A stretch of DNA of 9,184 nt from Planctomycetaceae bacterium (GTDB taxonomy: Bacteria > Planctomycetota > Planctomycetia > Planctomycetales > Planctomycetaceae): contig JAGQQP010000126.1 in NCBI GenBank assembly GCA_020426085.1, positions 1 to 9,184 of the forward strand, in the 5' to 3' direction. The stretch's first letter is position 1; each line of letters opens with the position of its first letter. The notes below the pieces were generated by a model. That model was not told the DNA's origin. It did not search any database and saw only the letters and a list, made by a program, of their open reading frames with translations. Made by a program: the position numbers and the translations under genes. Below are positions 6,655 through 9,184 of this stretch, piece by piece.

Positions 6655-8175
6655 TCACTGCTCAAACAGTTCTGCCGCCAGGTGTGGATCTGACAAGTCC
6701 AACTGATACATGATCTGATTGTAATCATAGCGCGGCGTCTTGACTTCATTTCCAGAAAACAGGGTGGTATAGGTCCCTTCAAAGTAAATCAGACGTCCTT
6801 TCTCCTGTGCAAACAGGGGGTGCTGCTTCGGATTATAAAAACTGTATTTGTCATGCGTGACAATCTTCCGTCCCCATTTCCACGGCCCCAGCGGACTCGC
6901 CGCTTCGGAATACCAGATTTCTCCCAGCACGGAAGTACCGAATTTCTGTAACCCGATCATCGTCCATTTTCCCCGGTACTCGTTCCAGGCAACCGAACTG
7001 TTCTGAATCTCGATCCTCTTCATTGTTTCAAGATCACGCAGCTGGAAATATTGCTCCTGTTCTTCTATCTGTCCCTGTTCGATCAGATTTTTCTCCAGGT
7101 CACTCGTTAAGGGAGGCACATTCTTCCGCCACTCATAGCGTAACTTCCCCGCATCATCCCGATCCACTTTCCAGTTTTTGGTTTCTGTTCCTGATTTCAG
7201 ATAGGAATAGGTCTCATACTGTTTCAAATCAGCCAGATCATCAGGACTCGCCGGAACGCGAATCAGCGGAGCTGCCAGTCCGAATAAAATATAGTCATGC
7301 CCTCCCATTTCATATTTCATCGGATGCCCAACCGGGTAGAGCAGGGCATTGAAATCAAATACCTGTCGCTTTTCAAATTTCTTCTGCTCATCATTAAATT
7401 CGACCAGACCTCGTTCATAGACGGTCAGAAAATCCTTAATCTTGACATATTTCGCAAACAGTCGTTCGTTTCCCTGTACGTCATGTAACACCACCAGACC
7501 ATCAATCCAGGTGGGCCCTGGTCCGGGCATATCACATGTTTTTTTTGCAAAGCCATTCTGGTCCAGAAAATAATTCAGATTGATGCCTTGTTGAATCGGC
7601 AGTTCTCCCCGATCGGGTAAATCTGAAACCGCACCGGGAACGGAAAAATTCCCCAGCGGGTATCCGGGCTGATTGGTATCTCCCCAGAACCAGTACACCC
7701 GATCTTTGAACCTGACATTCACAACGCTGTCTGAGCCAAGCACTTTCCCATTCAACACAGGCTGTGCAATGGGGATCTCTGCCCCTGTCAGCAGACTGTC
7801 TCGATAAATTCCTTCTCCCGTGATGCGATATAACCGTTCGGCGAGATTGCCCCGCTTCATTTCCAGAACGGTTTTTCCTCCGGGAATGACTTTGATTTTT
7901 TTCCCGTGATATCCAAACCCGTCAGCAGGAAATTCATATCCGTGACTGCGAACAGAAAAGAAGACTTCCTGATTCATTAACCCGGGCTCATTGATCGCAA
8001 CGATGCCGTTACTGTCCGTAACATATAGAATCTGATTGACCGTTTTCAGTTCGACCAGGGGAATGCCTCGCTTCGATTCGGAATCAATCACCTGCAACTG
8101 AAAATATTCTGCGGCTAGAATCAGCCGAGGCACTCCCAGCAGCAACAGGAACAGTAGACTTTGATGAGCTTTCAT
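6655..8175 (-). CDS. Exported two-domain protein with predicted beta-propeller
   Basis: This 506-residue protein has a Sec signal peptide (hydrophobic residues 7-20, likely cleavage after the Ala pair at 21-22). Residues 25-108 look like a carboxypeptidase-regulatory-like beta-sandwich, with FQLQVIDSESKRGIPLVEL, VTDSNG and a final strand before KRGN. From about residue 120 the sequence resembles a GH43-like five-bladed propeller: WFWGDTN (162-168), GPTWIDG (220-226), SSVAWNEYRGKW (393-404), GEIWYSEA (418-425), FYNPKQHP (446-453) and YFEGTYT (464-470). These blocks are dense in Trp, Asp and Glu, as expected of a carbohydrate-binding or cleaving site. I know close relatives only as hypothetical proteins, so glycosidase activity is an inference. 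The start is supported by AGGAA five bases before the ATG. It is transcribed divergently from the FAD oxidoreductase gene. Confidence 0.8.
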   Translation of the reverse strand: MKAHQSLLFLLLLGVPRLILAAEYFQLQVIDSESKRGIPLVELKTVNQILYVTDSNGIVAINEPGLMNQEVFFSVRSHGYEFPADGFGYHGKKIKVIPGGKTVLEMKRGNLAERLYRITGEGIYRDSLLTGAEIPIAQPVLNGKVLGSDSVVNVRFKDRVYWFWGDTNQPGYPLGNFSVPGAVSDLPDRGELPIQQGINLNYFLDQNGFAKKTCDMPGPGPTWIDGLVVLHDVQGNERLFAKYVKIKDFLTVYERGLVEFNDEQKKFEKRQVFDFNALLYPVGHPMKYEMGGHDYILFGLAAPLIRVPASPDDLADLKQYETYSYLKSGTETKNWKVDRDDAGKLRYEWRKNVPPLTSDLEKNLIEQGQIEEQEQYFQLRDLETMKRIEIQNSSVAWNEYRGKWTMIGLQKFGTSVLGEIWYSEAASPLGPWKWGRKIVTHDKYSFYNPKQHPLFAQEKGRLIYFEGTYTTLFSGNEVKTPRYDYNQIMYQLDLSDPHLAAELFEQ

Positions 8176-8264
8176 AAGAATTCCTGATTATTGAGCGTCA
8201 ATGCATACGCACTCTGAACAATCACATCTCTTCATTTATCACTTCCAACTGGCAGATTAGCCAC

Positions 8265-8292
8265 GATATACTTAAGATAATTACAAAAACAA
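8265..8292 (-). promoter_or_regulatory. Possible promoter for the propeller-protein gene
   Basis: On the minus strand, TTGTTT (complement of 8287-8292) and TATATC (complement of 8265-8270) are separated by 16 bp in an AT-rich stretch. This gives a leader of roughly 80-90 bases. The match to the sigma-70 consensus is moderate (four of six at -35, five of six at -10), and AT-rich DNA yields such matches by chance. Confidence 0.3.
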
Positions 8293-8359
8293 TCAAACTG
8301 ATTTTCCCGCTATCATTCCTACCTGATCCCCGATCTTATTCTTGACGGCCTTAAACATC

Positions 8360-9184
8360 ATGAACATGCAACGACGACGTTTTTTAGAGCAGTGCGGCAT
8401 CTATGGAACAGGAATCTTCAGCCTCGATTTTCTGCTGGCATTAGAATCGCGATCCTGTTCTGCTGCAGAACCGCGTGAGCTGTCTGCGGATATTGTCATC
8501 ATCGGAGCAGGTTTGGGCGGTTGTGCTGCTGCCCTGGCTGCCTGCCGAAATGGTGCGCGTGTGATTCTTACCGAACCGACAGACTGGATTGGCGGCCAGA
8601 TTTCTCAACAGGCCGTTCCACCCGACGAACACAAGTGGATCGAGTCATTTGGGCGTACCGAATCTTATGCAAAACTGCGAACACTGATTCGAGAGTATTA
8701 TAAACAACACTATCCGTTAACAAGCAAAGCCCGACAGACAGCGAATCTGAATCCAGGCAATGGTTCGGTGTCCCGTATCTGCCACGAACCGAAAGTCGGG
8801 ATCGCGGCTCTGCAATCAATGTTAGCTCCCGCCGTCAGCAGTGGCCAATTGACGCTGCTACTCAATACAGAGCCTCTCTCCGCTGAGGTATCGGGGGATA
8901 AAATCAATTCTGTCACCTGCCAGACACTGGGGTCAGGACATCCCGTCACTCTGCAGGCTGAATACTTCATTGATGCCAGCGAAGAAGGGGATCTGCTTCC
9001 GTTAACCAAAACAGAATATGCTCTCGGTGCAGAATCCCGAACCGAAACGGGAGAGCCACATGCTCCTGAAAAAGCCAATCCTCAGAACATTCAGTCGTTC
9101 ACGCATTGCTTCGCCATCGACCATCTGGCAGGGGAAGACCACACCATTGACAGACCTCAGATGTACGATTTCTGGAAAGATCAT
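8360..9184 (+). CDS. Tat-exported FAD-dependent oxidoreductase, 3' end missing
   Basis: An open frame of 275 codons runs off the window edge without a stop. The N-terminus is a twin-arginine signal: QRRRFLE at residues 4-10 (RRxFL), a weakly hydrophobic stretch to about residue 28, and a SAAEP cleavage region at 34-38. A dinucleotide-binding Rossmann fold follows at once: strand ADIVIIGAG, glycine motif GAGLGG (49-54), and the acidic residue at the end of the second strand (E72), then WIGGQ. This is the FAD_oxidored pattern seen in many exported planctomycete and Bacteroidetes proteins. FIDASEEGDLLPL, at about residues 214-226, is also typical of that family. The folded, cofactor-loaded export expected of Tat fits an FAD enzyme. 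The substrate cannot be read. There is no clear Shine-Dalgarno sequence before either ATG 8360 or the in-frame ATG 8366, so the start may be two codons later. Confidence 0.88.
   Translation, partial: MNMQRRRFLEQCGIYGTGIFSLDFLLALESRSCSAAEPRELSADIVIIGAGLGGCAAALAACRNGARVILTEPTDWIGGQISQQAVPPDEHKWIESFGRTESYAKLRTLIREYYKQHYPLTSKARQTANLNPGNGSVSRICHEPKVGIAALQSMLAPAVSSGQLTLLLNTEPLSAEVSGDKINSVTCQTLGSGHPVTLQAEYFIDASEEGDLLPLTKTEYALGAESRTETGEPHAPEKANPQNIQSFTHCFAIDHLAGEDHTIDRPQMYDFWKDH

Noticed and set aside
8441..9184. Several minus-strand open frames opposite the FAD oxidoreductase
   Set aside because: They are shadows of the plus-strand coding frame, which has an unmistakable Tat signal and Rossmann motif. 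Their translations show no domain or signal features.

Overview
The window looks like chromosomal DNA of a planctomycete, most likely of the Gimesia/Planctomycetaceae type. The main reasons are two prepilin-like DUF1559 proteins, each with an RRG|FTLIE processing site and a C-terminal H-X9-DG motif. These families are hugely expanded in Planctomycetes and rare elsewhere. The moderate GC content, the generous intergenic spacing and the many exported hydrolase-type proteins agree. The genus is an inference, since there is no rRNA or other marker here.

Layout. Positions 1-133 hold nothing recognisable. A minus-strand operon follows: a DUF1559 protein (658-1614) overlaps by one base a small lipoprotein with a carboxypeptidase-regulatory-like fold (203-658), and a strong intrinsic terminator closes it (134-181). 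A gene-poor stretch (1615-2069) separates it from a second, single DUF1559 gene (2198-3076, minus) with its own terminator (2070-2105). Further along are an exported alpha/beta hydrolase (3368-4531, minus) and a cytoplasmic HEAT-repeat protein (4648-5526, minus). Divergent from the latter is a second exported alpha/beta hydrolase (5658-6572, plus) with a perfect 13-bp stem terminator. Converging on it is an exported two-domain protein with a predicted beta-propeller (6655-8175, minus). Divergent from that, and cut off by the window edge, is a Tat-exported FAD-dependent oxidoreductase (8360 to the end, plus).

How the genes might work together. Seven of the eight genes carry an export or processing signal: Sec signal peptide, lipobox, prepilin leader or Tat leader. 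The right half (two esterase-like hydrolases, a glycosidase-like propeller, an FAD enzyme) is compatible with extracytoplasmic carbohydrate or ester breakdown. However, the genes are transcribed separately and in mixed orientations, so a shared pathway is only a guess. The DUF1559/lipoprotein pair is the only tightly coupled unit.

I see no CRISPR array, insertion sequence, tRNA, phage gene, toxin-antitoxin pair or defence system, and I do not claim an undescribed system. The best leads are an alpha/beta hydrolase whose usual catalytic Asp and His are missing from their expected places, and the uncharacterised propeller protein.
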